From: Bradyrhizobium sp. CER78
Lineage (GTDB): Bacteria > Pseudomonadota > Alphaproteobacteria > Rhizobiales > Xanthobacteraceae
Length of the DNA stretch: 64,000 nucleotides
Assembly: GCF_029846235.1 (NCBI RefSeq)
Contig: NZ_JARVWP010000004.1
Location: forward strand, 186,001-250,000
Direction: 5' to 3'
Shown here: positions 1-8,960 of the stretch, piece by piece
Position numbering within the stretch: the first letter of the stretch is position 1
Layout: the number at the start of each line of letters is the position of its first letter
Made by a program: the position numbers and the translations under genes
Notes under the pieces: generated by a model
Database searches by the model: none
Told to the model about the DNA's origin: nothing
The model's input: only the letters and a program-made list of their open reading frames with translations

Positions 1-422
1 AACTGGTGCTGCAACGCTATGAGCTGCTCTGGGAGGCGTCGCTGATCCCGGAAGCCAACCACTCGCGCGGCCGCGAAGCATCGGTCGTGCCGGGCAAGCC
101 GATGACGGCGGATCATCGCCGCATTCTCGCGACCGGCATCGCGCGGCTGCGCGCCAAGATCAAATACCGTCCGGTGGTATTCGAGCTGATGCCGGCCGAG
201 TTCACCCTGTTGCAACTGCAACGCAGTGTTGAAGCACTCGCAGGCCGGCTGGTCCACAAGCAGAACTTCCGCAGGCTCATCGAGCAGCAGGAACTCGTTG
301 AAGAGACTGGCGCAATGGCCGCCGATACCGTCGGTCGGCCGGCCAAGCTGTTCCGCTTCCGCCATGCCGTATTGGCCGAACGGGCCGTCGCCGGCACCAA
401 GCTTCCGCTTTCGCGCACTTGA
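1..422 (+). CDS. nadQ: Nudix-family NAD regulator (NadQ/NrtR-like), C-terminal part
   Basis: The gene is cut by the window edge; its frame is open from base 3, so only the C-terminal ~140 residues are visible. The remnant shows the end of a Nudix-like domain followed by a winged-helix part, with stretches such as MTADHRRIL, ELMPAEFTLLQLQ, NFRRLIEQ and GRPAKLFRFR that are typical of NrtR/COG4111 regulators. In alphaproteobacteria such a protein (NadQ) represses nadABC. Here it sits 54 bases upstream of nadA, with two palindromes in the gap that fit its role. The Nudix box itself is outside the window, so hydrolase activity cannot be judged. The symbol rests on context plus family resemblance. 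Confidence 0.75.
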   Translation, partial: LVLQRYELLWEASLIPEANHSRGREASVVPGKPMTADHRRILATGIARLRAKIKYRPVVFELMPAEFTLLQLQRSVEALAGRLVHKQNFRRLIEQQELVEETGAMAADTVGRPAKLFRFRHAVLAERAVAGTKLPLSRT

Positions 423-427
423 CACGC

Positions 428-449
428 CTTATGCTCAGGATAAGTATAA
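428..449 (+). promoter_or_regulatory. Putative NadQ operator, copy 1
   Basis: Imperfect inverted repeat with half-sites TTATGCTC and AAGTATAA around a 5-base centre. It lies in the 54-base gap between the regulator gene and nadA. A second copy in the same orientation follows 27 bases downstream, about two and a half helical turns. Assignment to NadQ is inferred from position. Confidence 0.6.
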
Positions 450-454
450 GCCAT

Positions 455-476
455 CTTATGCTCACGGAGAGTATAA
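455..476 (+). promoter_or_regulatory. Putative NadQ operator, copy 2, abutting nadA ATG
   Basis: Imperfect palindrome TTATGCTC-N5-GAGTATAA ending at the base before the nadA start codon. The likely ribosome binding site (GGAG at 466-469) lies inside it, so a bound repressor would cover the translation start region. Together with copy 1 it forms a tandem operator. Confidence 0.6.
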
Positions 477-1463
477 ATGGCCTTGCTCGATACCGATCTG
501 CTCACCCGCACCGCGCCGCTCTATGAGCGCGTCAAACGCGTCATCCCGCCGTTCGAATGGGCTACATTCGCCGAGGACGTCGACGCGATCCTGGAGCTGA
601 AACGCCGCCGCAACGCGGTGGTGCTCGCGCACAACTACCAGACGCCGGAGATCTTCCACGGCGTTGCCGACATCGTCGGCGACAGCCTCCTGCTCGCGCG
701 CGAAGCGACCAAGGTCGCCGCCGATGTCATCGTGCTCGCGGGCGTGCACTTCATGGCCGAGACGGCGAAGCTGCTCAACCCAGCCAAGACCGTGTTGATC
801 CCCGATCTCAAGGCCGGCTGCTCACTGGCGGATTCCATCACGGCCGAGGACGTGCGGCTGATGCGCGCGCGCTACCCGGACGCGCCCGTCGTCGCCTATG
901 TCAACACCTCGACCGCGGTGAAGGCGGAGTCCGACATCTGCTGCACGTCGGGCAATGCGCTCAAGGTCGTTGAATCGCTCGACGCCGAGCGCGTCATCAT
1001 GCTGCCGGATGAATATCTGGCGCAGAACATCGCCAAGCAGAGCAGCAAGAAGATCATCGCCTGGAAGGGCCATTGCGAGGTGCACGAGCTGTTCACTGCC
1101 GATGACGTGCGCCAGCTGCGCGAGAATTATCCAGATGTCACCGTCCTGGCGCATCCGGAATGCCCGCCCGACGTCGTCGCCGAAGCGGACTTCGCAGGTT
1201 CGACGGCCGCGATGCAGACATTCGTCGAGACCAAGCGTCCGCCGCGCGTCGTGCTGCTGACCGAATGCTCGATGAGCGACAACATCGCGGCGCGGAATCC
1301 CGATGTCGACTTCGTCCGCCCCTGCAATCTCTGCCCGCACATGAAGCGGATCACGCTGAAGAACATCCGCCACGCGCTGGAGACCAACCAGCACGAGGTT
1401 ACTATCGATGCCGCGATCGCCGAGCGCGCGCGCCGGAGCGTTGAAAGGATGCTGGCAATATGA
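477..1463 (+). CDS. nadA: Quinolinate synthase NadA
   Basis: Condenses iminoaspartate with dihydroxyacetone phosphate to quinolinate in the cytoplasm; first gene of the de novo NAD operon. At 328 residues it is the usual size. Cysteines expected to bind the [4Fe-4S] cluster are visible in GCSLADS (~115), HPEC (~229) and CNLCPHMK (~283-286). [10 protein letters not shown] near the N terminus is also family-typical. The ATG directly follows the operator palindrome. The stop overlaps the nadB start as ATGA, indicating translational coupling. Confidence 0.97.
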   Translation: MALLDTDLLTRTAPLYERVKRVIPPFEWATFAEDVDAILELKRRRNAVVLAHNYQTPEIFHGVADIVGDSLLLAREATKVAADVIVLAGVHFMAETAKLLNPAKTVLIPDLKAGCSLADSITAEDVRLMRARYPDAPVVAYVNTSTAVKAESDICCTSGNALKVVESLDAERVIMLPDEYLAQNIAKQSSKKIIAWKGHCEVHELFTADDVRQLRENYPDVTVLAHPECPPDVVAEADFAGSTAAMQTFVETKRPPRVVLLTECSMSDNIAARNPDVDFVRPCNLCPHMKRITLKNIRHALETNQHEVTIDAAIAERARRSVERMLAI

Positions 1464-3010
1464 GCATCGATCTCTCCGACCTGAACGGCCGTCCTGTGAT
1501 CATCGGCGGCGGCGCCGCGGGGCTGATGACCGCACTTCAGCTCGCGCCCGAGCCGGTCGTGCTGATCTCAAAATCCCCGCTGGGCGCCGAAGCCTCCAGC
1601 ATGTGGGCGCAGGGTGGCCTCGCCGCGCCGGTCGGCGCCGATGACAGCCCTGCCCTGCATCTCGCCGATACGCTCGCGGCCGGCGCCGGCCTTTGCGACG
1701 GCGCGGCAGCATCCCGGATCGTCCACGCTGCGCCGGCCGCCGTGGAGCATCTCGCCGAGCTCGGCGTCGCCTTCGACCGCCGGGCCGACGGCAGCTGGCG
1801 CCTCGGGCTCGAGGCCGCACACGGCCGCAACCGCATCGTGCATGCCACCGGCGATGGCACCGGCCGCGAGATCATGCGCGCGCTGATCGCGGCGGTGCGT
1901 CAGACGCCGTCGATCACCTTGCTGGAAGGCGTCGAGGCGCGCCGGCTGCTGGTCGAGGACGATGCAGTCAGGGGCGTGCTTGCGGCCAGCGACCGCGGCG
2001 CGTTGACGATCACGACCAACCGCGTGGTGATCGCAACCGGCGGCATCGGCGGGCTGTTCGCCGACAGCACCAACCCCGGCGGATGTTTCGGCCAGGGGCT
2101 CGCGCTCGCGGCCCATGCCGGCGCAAAGCTGTCGGACATCGAATTCGTCCAGTTTCATCCGACCGCCTTCGACGGGCCGTCGCGGCCGATGCCGCTGCTG
2201 ACCGAGGCGATCCGCGGCGATGGCGCGATCCTGATCGACGAGACCGGCCAGCGCTTCATGGCCGATCAACCCGGCGCCGAGCTTGCGCCGCGCGACATCG
2301 TCGCGCGCGCGGTCTGGCGTCACCGCGCCGCGGGGCATCGCACCTTCCTCGACGCGCGCCAGCATCCGGGCGCGGATTTCGCCGAGCGCTATCCGGTGAT
2401 CTCTGCGTTCTGCAAGATGGCCGGTATCGATCCCGCCACGGATCCGATCCCGATCCGGCCCGCGGTTCACTATCACATGGGCGGAATCGCGGTTGACGGC
2501 TTTGGCCGCAGCACGGTGCAGGGCCTGTGGGCCTGCGGCGAGGCCGCGCGCACGGGGTTGCACGGCGCCAACCGGCTCGCCAGCAACTCGCTGATGGAAG
2601 CGATCGTCTGCGCGCGCTGGGTTGCCGAGAGCATCGAAGGCGTGAGCGCAGGCCCGCGCGCCATGCTCCGCGACGACACGATGCCGCCGGCTTCCGATCC
2701 CTCCGCGGTGCGGCCGATCCTCAGCCAGGGGCTCGGCGTGCTGCGCGATCGCGACGGCGTCGCACGCGCGATCCGGAGCCTCTATCCACTCGCGCGCAAC
2801 CACGGTGCAGCGTCCGACCCGGCGCTGGTCGGCTTGATGATCGCCGTTGCTGCAATCCGGCGCGAGGAAAGCCGCGGCGGCCATTTCCGTACGGATTTCC
2901 CGCACACCGCTCTATCGGCGGCGCCGTCTTCCCTCACCCGTGCCGAGGCGTTCGCCGCCGCGCGCGACATCGTTGAATCCGAGCTTTCAGCCAGGAGTGC
3001 CCTGTCATGA
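1460..3010 (+). CDS. nadB: L-aspartate oxidase NadB
   Basis: FAD enzyme oxidising L-aspartate to iminoaspartate for NadA. The N-terminal dinucleotide fold [10 protein letters not shown] (residues ~14-23) is followed by [11 protein letters not shown], the [14 protein letters not shown] segment and the C-terminal [19 protein letters not shown]-contact motif, all typical of the succinate dehydrogenase/aspartate oxidase family. It is 516 residues long, in the normal range. It overlaps nadA by four bases upstream and nadC by four bases downstream, so the three enzymes are translated as a coupled operon. Confidence 0.97.
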   Translation: MSIDLSDLNGRPVIIGGGAAGLMTALQLAPEPVVLISKSPLGAEASSMWAQGGLAAPVGADDSPALHLADTLAAGAGLCDGAAASRIVHAAPAAVEHLAELGVAFDRRADGSWRLGLEAAHGRNRIVHATGDGTGREIMRALIAAVRQTPSITLLEGVEARRLLVEDDAVRGVLAASDRGALTITTNRVVIATGGIGGLFADSTNPGGCFGQGLALAAHAGAKLSDIEFVQFHPTAFDGPSRPMPLLTEAIRGDGAILIDETGQRFMADQPGAELAPRDIVARAVWRHRAAGHRTFLDARQHPGADFAERYPVISAFCKMAGIDPATDPIPIRPAVHYHMGGIAVDGFGRSTVQGLWACGEAARTGLHGANRLASNSLMEAIVCARWVAESIEGVSAGPRAMLRDDTMPPASDPSAVRPILSQGLGVLRDRDGVARAIRSLYPLARNHGAASDPALVGLMIAVAAIRREESRGGHFRTDFPHTALSAAPSSLTRAEAFAAARDIVESELSARSALS

Positions 3011-3858
3011 CCCTCAATCCCCTGTTGCCGCTGCTGTATGAACCGATCGTGCAGACCGCCCTGCGCGAGGATCTCGGCCGCGCCGGCGATATCACGGCGG
3101 ATGCGATCGTCCCGGCGAGCCAGCAATCGCGGCTGGTGATGCGGGCGCGGCAGCCCGGCGTGATCGCAGGCCTCGACGTCGCGCGGTCAGCCTTCCAGAC
3201 GGTGTCGCCTTCCGTCGAGCTGCGCGCCGAGCGGCCCGACGGCAGCGCGGTCGAGCCCGACCAGGTGATCACGATCATCGACGGCCCGGCCCGCAGCCTG
3301 CTCACCGCTGAGCGCACCGCGCTCAACTTCCTCTGCCATCTGAGCGGCGTCGCCACCGCGACCGCCGCGCTGGTCAAAGCCGTCGCGGGCACGCGCGCGC
3401 AGATCGTCTGCACCCGCAAGACCACGCCCGGACTGCGGGCGCTGGAGAAATATGCGGTGCGCGCCGGCGGCGGCGGCAATCACCGCTTCGGGCTCGACGA
3501 TGCCGTGCTGATCAAGGACAACCATATCGCGCTCGCCGGCGGCATCCGCACCGCGATCGAGCGCGCCAAGGCCAATACCGGTCATCTGGTCAAGATCGAG
3601 GTCGAGGTCGACACGCTGGCGCAGCTCGAGGAAGCGCTGGCGCTCGGCGTCGACGCGGTGCTGCTGGACAACATGACGACCGAGCAGCTCGGCCAGGCGG
3701 TCCAGATGGCGCGCGGCAAGGCGATCACCGAAGCCTCCGGCCGCATCACGGCTGCGACCGCCGCGGCGATTGCCGCCACCGGCGTCGACCTGATCTCGGT
3801 CGGCTGGATCACCCACAGCGCGGCCGCGCTCGATATCGGGCTCGACTATCTGTCCTGA
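3007..3858 (+). CDS. nadC: Nicotinate-nucleotide pyrophosphorylase (quinolinate phosphoribosyltransferase) NadC
   Basis: Converts quinolinate and PRPP to nicotinate mononucleotide, CO2 and pyrophosphate, the last step of this operon. The 283-residue protein has the conserved TRKTTPGLRALEKYAV segment, GGGNHRFGLDDAVLIKDNH, the KIEVEVDTLAQLEEAL barrel strand and LLDNMT, all QPRTase signatures. The ATG overlaps the nadB stop. The gene ends five bases from the convergent ctaA end; no clear terminator lies between them. Confidence 0.97.
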   Translation: MTLNPLLPLLYEPIVQTALREDLGRAGDITADAIVPASQQSRLVMRARQPGVIAGLDVARSAFQTVSPSVELRAERPDGSAVEPDQVITIIDGPARSLLTAERTALNFLCHLSGVATATAALVKAVAGTRAQIVCTRKTTPGLRALEKYAVRAGGGGNHRFGLDDAVLIKDNHIALAGGIRTAIERAKANTGHLVKIEVEVDTLAQLEEALALGVDAVLLDNMTTEQLGQAVQMARGKAITEASGRITAATAAAIAATGVDLISVGWITHSAAALDIGLDYLS

Positions 3859-3862
3859 TTGA

Positions 3863-4948
3863 TCAGACGGACTGGCCGGCCGGAACGAGGGTCGGCTGGT
3901 CCCGCTCGGTCCGCCGCGCGGCGAAGCGCTCGGCCTGCAGCACCGCGAGCGTCAGCACGACGATCGCGACCGCCTGGTGCGTCAGCGCCAGATCAATCGG
4001 CACCTGATGCAGCAGCGTCAGGATGCCGAGCGTCGCCTGCAGCGTGATCGCCGCAACCAGCCACCAGGCGCCCGCGATCACGCCACCGCCGGCGCGCGAA
4101 CGCACGGCATCGATCGCATGCGCGATCGCCAGCGCAAACAGCAGATAGGCGGCCATGCGATGCTCGAACTGCACCGTCAGCGTGTTGTCGAACAGATTGC
4201 GCCACCACGGCGTCTCGAACCAGAGCCGGGCACCCGACGGGATGAAGCCACCGTCGATATCGGGCCAGGTGTTGTAGACCCTGCCCGCGCGCAGGCCCGC
4301 GACCAGCGCGCCGAAATAGAGCTGCACGAAGGTGAGCACGAGCAGCAGCGCGCTCGTGACCTTCAGCCTGAGCGGTGCGATCACCATTGGGCGGTCGGTC
4401 AACCGCCGCAGCGTCCAGACGATCGCGGCGAAGATCAACAGCGCCAGCACCAGATGCGTCGCGAGCCGATACTGCGACACCTCGATGCGCTCCGAGAGAC
4501 CGGACGCCACCATCCACCAGCCGACGCCGCCCTGCAGTGCGCCGAGGCCGAAGATCACCCATAGCCGCCGGCCGAGCTCACCGCTCACCGCGCCGCGCCA
4601 CAGGAAATACAGGAACGGCAGCAGATAAGCGGCGCCGATCACGCGGCCGAGCAGCCGATGGCTCCATTCCCACCAGAAGATCGTCTTGAACTCGGCGAGC
4701 GTCATCCCGGCGTTGAGCTCGCGATATTGCGGAATCTTCTGGTAGCCCTCGAAGGCCTGGGTCCACTGCGCCTCGGTCAGCGGCGGCAGCGCACCGGTCA
4801 CCGGCTTCCATTCGACGATCGACAGGCCGGATTCTGTCAGCCGCGTAGCCCCGCCGACCAGCACCATCAGCGCGATCAGACCGGCGACCGCGATCAGCCA
4901 TATCCTGACGGCGCGGAGCTGCGATGTCTTTGCGGAAATACCGGCCAT
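3863..4948 (-). CDS. ctaA: Heme A synthase (COX15/CtaA)
   Basis: Oxidises the C8 methyl of heme O to make heme A for cytochrome c oxidase; integral membrane protein. The start at 4948 ([10 protein letters not shown]) is chosen because the family begins there; an upstream extension of the frame looks like noncoding sequence. The 361 residues show about eight hydrophobic segments. The family stretches [45 protein letters not shown] and [11 protein letters not shown] carry the heme-ligating histidines. It is convergent with nadC. Confidence 0.95.
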   Translation of the reverse strand: MAGISAKTSQLRAVRIWLIAVAGLIALMVLVGGATRLTESGLSIVEWKPVTGALPPLTEAQWTQAFEGYQKIPQYRELNAGMTLAEFKTIFWWEWSHRLLGRVIGAAYLLPFLYFLWRGAVSGELGRRLWVIFGLGALQGGVGWWMVASGLSERIEVSQYRLATHLVLALLIFAAIVWTLRRLTDRPMVIAPLRLKVTSALLLVLTFVQLYFGALVAGLRAGRVYNTWPDIDGGFIPSGARLWFETPWWRNLFDNTLTVQFEHRMAAYLLFALAIAHAIDAVRSRAGGGVIAGAWWLVAAITLQATLGILTLLHQVPIDLALTHQAVAIVVLTLAVLQAERFAARRTERDQPTLVPAGQSV

Positions 4949-5041
4949 TTCGCCCTGACTTGATTGGATTTTCGAGCCCCTTATAGTCCGGCGCGCCCGC
5001 GGCGCAAGCGCCGCTGAGATCACGAGTTGCACATACAAGCC

Positions 5042-5251
5042 ATGGCCATACGCACCCGCAAACTGCTCGGAACCATCTTCCTGCTCATCCTGGTTGTGGT
5101 GTGGTCGCTGCTCGGCATGACGATTGCCCAGACGCCGTGGCTTGCCAATTCCGGCCTGCTGCAGGCGATCTTCTACGTCGTCGCCGGCCTCGGCTGGGTG
5201 CTGCCGGCGATGCCGATCGTGTCCTGGATGTCGCGCCCCGATCGCGCTTAG
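5042..5251 (+). CDS. DUF2842 small membrane protein
   Basis: A 69-residue protein with two hydrophobic helices (about residues 8-26 and 37-55) preceded by [11 protein letters not shown], matching the short alphaproteobacterial DUF2842 family. Function is unknown. The ATG at 5042 is preferred over an in-frame TTG at 5027 because the family N terminus begins with a basic RTRKL stretch. It is divergent from ctaA. It overlaps the convergent polysaccharide deacetylase homologue by four bases at the stop codons. Confidence 0.8.
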   Translation: MAIRTRKLLGTIFLLILVVVWSLLGMTIAQTPWLANSGLLQAIFYVVAGLGWVLPAMPIVSWMSRPDRA

Positions 5252-6378
5252 AGCGCGCCCTGCTCCCGCGCGCTCAGCGTCGGCCGCACCGGTGCGAACA
5301 TCACGCCCGACAGCAGCACCCGCATGATCCGCAGCGAGCGCACGCGGCCGTCCCACGCGATCCGCGGCAGCGCATGGAGGTTGGTGCGTCCCTGCGCCTC
5401 GACAATGCCGGAGATGGTCGACACCGCGCTGGCAAAACCGGCCTCCTCCGCCATCACGACATGCGGACGGGCGAACGCGTCGCGATCCCCGAAGGGATAG
5501 GCGAAATGCCTGATCGGCCGCCGCAGCGCGCTCTCGGCCACCGCCTTTCCCATCGCCATCTCGCGCTGTGCGTCGGCATCTCTGAGGCTCGACAGGACGG
5601 AATAGTTCACCGTGGCGCTGCCGAACGTCACGTTCGGATCCGCGGCAAGCTCTGCCAGATCCTGCCAGTCGAGTGACGCGCTGCGTGACAATCGCGCAGC
5701 GTCGGCCGAATAGCGCCGCGCGAGATCGTTCACCGCATAGGACAGATCAGGCGGCGACAGCTTGCGCAGCCAGCCGGACAGAAAATCGAACAGCTCGTAT
5801 TTGTCCGACAGGGCCGAGACCACGAAATGCCGTACCCGGCCGTCAATGACAAGGCTGATGCGGCCCTCGCGGGCGATGATGTCCTCAAGCACCAGCCACC
5901 ACGCCGCACCCACGCCGTCCGGAAATGCGGTCGGCAGATAGAGCGTGAACGGAACGCCGTGCCTGGCGAGCACGGGATAGGCATGCGTGACGATGTCCTT
6001 GCTGGCACCGTCGAAACTCAGGCAGGCAAAGCGGCGGCGCTCGGGCATGGTCACCGCGCGGCGGCAGGCCTCGTCGATCCCGACGATGTCGTACTTCCAG
6101 CGCTTCAGCGCGCGGATCGTGCGATCGAGGAAGGCCGGCGTGATCTCCTGGGATTTCAGCGGTTGGAACCGGCCGCGTTGGGCGGGACGGACGCGCGCGA
6201 AGCGCAGGATCACCCCGGCGCCGCCGGCCTCGCGTTCCCGCAACCTGAAGGCACCACTGAAATAGGCGAGCTCGGCTCGAGCCCGCCGCAAAATCCGATT
6301 GTCCGGCGCCAAGATCTCGCTATCCGTCCTTGCCCGTCCGGCGGTTCCCACACGCCGCCAAGCATATCCCGAGGGCAT
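5248..6378 (-). CDS. NodB-like polysaccharide deacetylase homologue, metal site degenerate
   Basis: A 376-residue protein with the NodB/carbohydrate-esterase-4 layout: [11 protein letters not shown] (motif 1), [24 protein letters not shown] (motif 2) and [12 protein letters not shown] (motif 3). Active family members have TFDD and HTxxH; here the second Asp of motif 1 is Gly and both metal-binding His of motif 2 are Ala and Tyr. It may therefore be catalytically dead or mechanistically altered. The start at 6378 ([10 protein letters not shown]) is favoured over an upstream extension that would run into the divergent gene. The context is the polysaccharide locus, so a role in modifying or binding a surface glycan is inferred. 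Confidence 0.8.
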   Translation of the reverse strand: MPSGYAWRRVGTAGRARTDSEILAPDNRILRRARAELAYFSGAFRLREREAGGAGVILRFARVRPAQRGRFQPLKSQEITPAFLDRTIRALKRWKYDIVGIDEACRRAVTMPERRRFACLSFDGASKDIVTHAYPVLARHGVPFTLYLPTAFPDGVGAAWWLVLEDIIAREGRISLVIDGRVRHFVVSALSDKYELFDFLSGWLRKLSPPDLSYAVNDLARRYSADAARLSRSASLDWQDLAELAADPNVTFGSATVNYSVLSSLRDADAQREMAMGKAVAESALRRPIRHFAYPFGDRDAFARPHVVMAEEAGFASAVSTISGIVEAQGRTNLHALPRIAWDGRVRSLRIMRVLLSGVMFAPVRPTLSAREQGAL

Positions 6379-6466
6379 TGTTATTACTCTTTGTTGACAT
6401 TTCCCTGCGAAGGTCGGCCCCAGCCGAGACCTGTAAATTAATACCTTAAAAAATTTGGGTTCCGAG

Positions 6467-7660
6467 ATGACCATGGCGGCGGCAATTGAAGGCCAGACGG
6501 CTGGCGCGCGAACATGGCCGAACGCAATCCGCGTCGCCGGGGTCGACATCTTTCACGACCTCACTGCGGCCGAGGCGACCTGGCGCAGTCTCGAGACCCC
6601 GCAACACAGCTACACGCCCTATCAGCGCTTCGACTTCCTTGCCTCCTGGCAGCGCCAGGTCGGCGAGCGCGAAGGCCTGCGCCCCTTCATCGTCGTGGCC
6701 CATGACAGCGAACGCCGTCCGTTGCTCCTGTTGCCGCTCGCCGTCGAGCAGCGCCTGGGCGCCAATTGCGCAAGCTTCATGGGCGGCAAGCATGCCACCT
6801 TCAACATGGCGCTGTACGACCGCGACTTCGCCGCCAACGCGACCGAAGCCGACATCACGACCCTGATCGGATCGATCGCCGAGCGATCCCGCGTCGACGC
6901 GCTCATGCTGTGTCAGCAGCCGCTGCGCTGGCAGGACCAACCCAATCCGATGGTGTTGCTGCCGCATCAGGCTTCGGTGAACGACTGCCCGCTGCTGGTC
7001 ATCGAGCCCGGCGCGGCACCCGCGTCGCTGATCAGCAATTCGTTCCGCCGCCGCCTCAAGGGCAAGGAGCGCAAGCTGCAGGCGCTGCCGGGCTACCGCT
7101 ATCATGTCGCTGATAACAGCGCCGACGTCTGCCGCCTGCTCGACTGGTTCTTCCGCGTCAAGCCGCAGCGCATGGCTGAGCAGAAGCTGCCCAACGTGTT
7201 CGCCGAGCCGGGCATCGAGCAGTTCATCCGCACCGCCTGCCTCGCGCCGCGCGCCGACGGCAAGGGCTATGCGATCGACATCCACGCGCTGGAGTGCGAC
7301 GAGGAAGTGATCGCGATCTTCGCCGGCGTCTCCGACGGTCATCGCTTCTCGATGATGTTCAACACCTACACGATGTCGGCCAATTCCAAGTTCAGCCCCG
7401 GCCTGATCCTGATGCGCGACATCATCGATCGCCATGCCGGCCTGAACTATCGCGCCCTCGACCTCGGCATCGGCTCGGACGAGTACAAGCGGCTGTTCTG
7501 CAAGGACGACGAAGCGATCGTCGACAGCTTCATTCCGCTCAGCCTGCGCGGCAAGCCGGCGGCCACCGCGCTGTCGGCCATCAGCCGCGCCAAGCGTGCC
7601 GTGAAGCAAAATCCCGCGCTGTTCGAGATCGCGCAGAACCTGCGCAGCATGTTCCGCTGA
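6467..7660 (+). CDS. CelD/BcsL-like GNAT-fold acyltransferase
   Basis: A 397-residue protein resembling the COG5653 family (FemAB/GNAT-fold proteins linked to cellulose and other exopolysaccharides). Visible features are YTPYQRFDFLASWQ near the N terminus, SFRRRLKGKERKL in the middle, and the C-terminal acyl-CoA-binding-like part with LDLGIGSDEYKRLFC. It probably transfers an acyl group to a sugar or lipid carrier. The ATG at 6467 is used; a TTG at 6455 is possible. It is divergent from the NodB homologue with an 88-base shared promoter gap, which supports joint function. Exact substrate unknown. Confidence 0.8.
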   Translation: MTMAAAIEGQTAGARTWPNAIRVAGVDIFHDLTAAEATWRSLETPQHSYTPYQRFDFLASWQRQVGEREGLRPFIVVAHDSERRPLLLLPLAVEQRLGANCASFMGGKHATFNMALYDRDFAANATEADITTLIGSIAERSRVDALMLCQQPLRWQDQPNPMVLLPHQASVNDCPLLVIEPGAAPASLISNSFRRRLKGKERKLQALPGYRYHVADNSADVCRLLDWFFRVKPQRMAEQKLPNVFAEPGIEQFIRTACLAPRADGKGYAIDIHALECDEEVIAIFAGVSDGHRFSMMFNTYTMSANSKFSPGLILMRDIIDRHAGLNYRALDLGIGSDEYKRLFCKDDEAIVDSFIPLSLRGKPAATALSAISRAKRAVKQNPALFEIAQNLRSMFR

Positions 7661-7678
7661 ACACGACCGCGGGCGACG

Positions 7679-8617
7679 CTACGCGGACGAACCATCCGGC
7701 GCCGCGCGGCCGCTCGCGACGCCAAGCCGCATCATCGCATCGAACACCAGCGTCGCGGCAGGCGACAACGCTCGCTTGCGCAGCTTGATCAGCCCATAGC
7801 TCTCGAGCATCAACTGGTCGCGGATGCGAAGCATCTTGAAGCGCTGCGGATCGAGCAGATCGAAGATCAAGAGCGGCACCGGCACGATCGCATCGATGCC
7901 CGCCGCAATTCCAATCGACGCGAAGAACGACTCGGTGTTGATGATGCGCTGGGGCGGTGCAATGCCCCGGCTGTAGAACAGCCGCTCCAGCCCCTGGCGC
8001 ATGAAGGATTCCCGCGGCTGGATGATCCATTGCAGGTCGACCGTGTCTTCGAGATTGACGCTGTCGAGGCCGGCCAGCGGATGCTCGGCGCGAACCAGCA
8101 AGCCGGCCTGCTCGGCGCCGATCTCGTGATAGTCGAACTGTCCGGAATCGACGCCGGCCGGAATTCGCGCCACGACGAAGTCGAGCTCAAGCGCCAGAAG
8201 ACGCGCAACGAGCGGCGGACTGGTGCTGACGTCGAGCGAAATGTTCACCCGGTGCAGCTTCTCGCCAAGGTACTGCATGACGTCGACGACGAGGTCGATG
8301 CTGGGCTTGGCGACCGTCCCGACCGACACTGTGCCAAGCTCGCCGGACCTGTAGCCGGCGAACTCATTGGTGACCCGGTCAAGGTCCGCGAGCACGCTCC
8401 GGCCGCCACGGATCAGAATCGAGCCATAGGCGGTCGGCTCGACGCCTCGCGCCGTCCGCTCGAACAGCGGAACCCGCGCCACGGCCTCGATCTCGGCCAG
8501 CATCTTCGATGCGGCCGACTGGGTAATATTCAGCCGCTCGGCGGCGAGTTGCAGCTTGCGCTCGCTGTCGAGCGCGACCAGCAGGCGCAACTGGCGCAAT
8601 TTCAGATTATTGATCAC
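7679..8617 (-). CDS. LysR-family transcriptional regulator (GbpR-like)
   Basis: A 312-residue regulator starting with GTG. The N-terminal winged helix spans about residues 5-65 (LRQLRLLVALDSERKLQLAAERLNITQSAASKMLAEIE) and is followed by the periplasmic-binding-like effector domain. It is divergent from the MFS transporter at 8961, the classic arrangement for a LysR regulator and its target. The effector is probably the transporter's substrate, an organic acid by family analogy. It is convergent with the acyltransferase gene, 18 bases apart. Confidence 0.9.
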   Translation of the reverse strand: MINNLKLRQLRLLVALDSERKLQLAAERLNITQSAASKMLAEIEAVARVPLFERTARGVEPTAYGSILIRGGRSVLADLDRVTNEFAGYRSGELGTVSVGTVAKPSIDLVVDVMQYLGEKLHRVNISLDVSTSPPLVARLLALELDFVVARIPAGVDSGQFDYHEIGAEQAGLLVRAEHPLAGLDSVNLEDTVDLQWIIQPRESFMRQGLERLFYSRGIAPPQRIINTESFFASIGIAAGIDAIVPVPLLIFDLLDPQRFKMLRIRDQLMLESYGLIKLRKRALSPAATLVFDAMMRLGVASGRAAPDGSSA

Positions 8618-8960
8618 GGCCCGCTACCATCCTGCCCGGCCAGAGCCTGTTCCGTTCCGACTACTCGGAACGGGACTCTAGATACTGTTTTGACGCGTTT
8701 TCCTTAAGCGAACCGGTTTCCACTTCGCTGAAAAACGCTCTGGGTTCCCGCGCTTATACCGCGGTGCATCATGACAGTTTCGCCGTGGCTCCATTCCCAA
8801 ATGCCATTAGTCACGCGGCCGTTGATTACACAACAATGAATGCAAGGATTACAAGGCGATTTACAAGGGCAAGGCAACGGACCGCTGCGGGTGCACCAGA
8901 TGTCACCCCGGGCAGCGCAGTCAGCGTTTGCCGAATCGAAAACAGAAAGGGATGGGAACG
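8618..8960. other. Intergenic region between LysR gene and MFS gene
   Basis: About 340 bases without a convincing gene. The left part holds a REP-like palindromic repeat (8650-8741). The right part is more AT-rich and should contain the divergent LysR/MFS promoters, but no clear operator was picked out. A 66-codon open frame here has no family features. Confidence 0.6.
8650..8741. repeat. REP-like element, family E copy 1
   Basis: Begins with TTCCGTTCC...GGAACGGGACTC and continues to the arm AAGCGAACCGGTTTCCACTT and AAAACGCTC. A second copy with the same order of blocks lies at 32159-32252. These are typical of the small dispersed palindromes of Rhizobiales genomes. Confidence 0.75.

Noticed and set aside
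1568..2905. Long open frame on the minus strand opposite nadB (445 codons)
   Set aside because: It lies entirely antisense to a well-supported nadB gene and shows Arg/Ala/Asp-rich shadow composition from high-GC codon use.
3856..3867. CTGATTGATCAG palindrome between nadC and ctaA as a regulatory site
   Set aside because: It lies between two convergent gene ends with no promoter to control.
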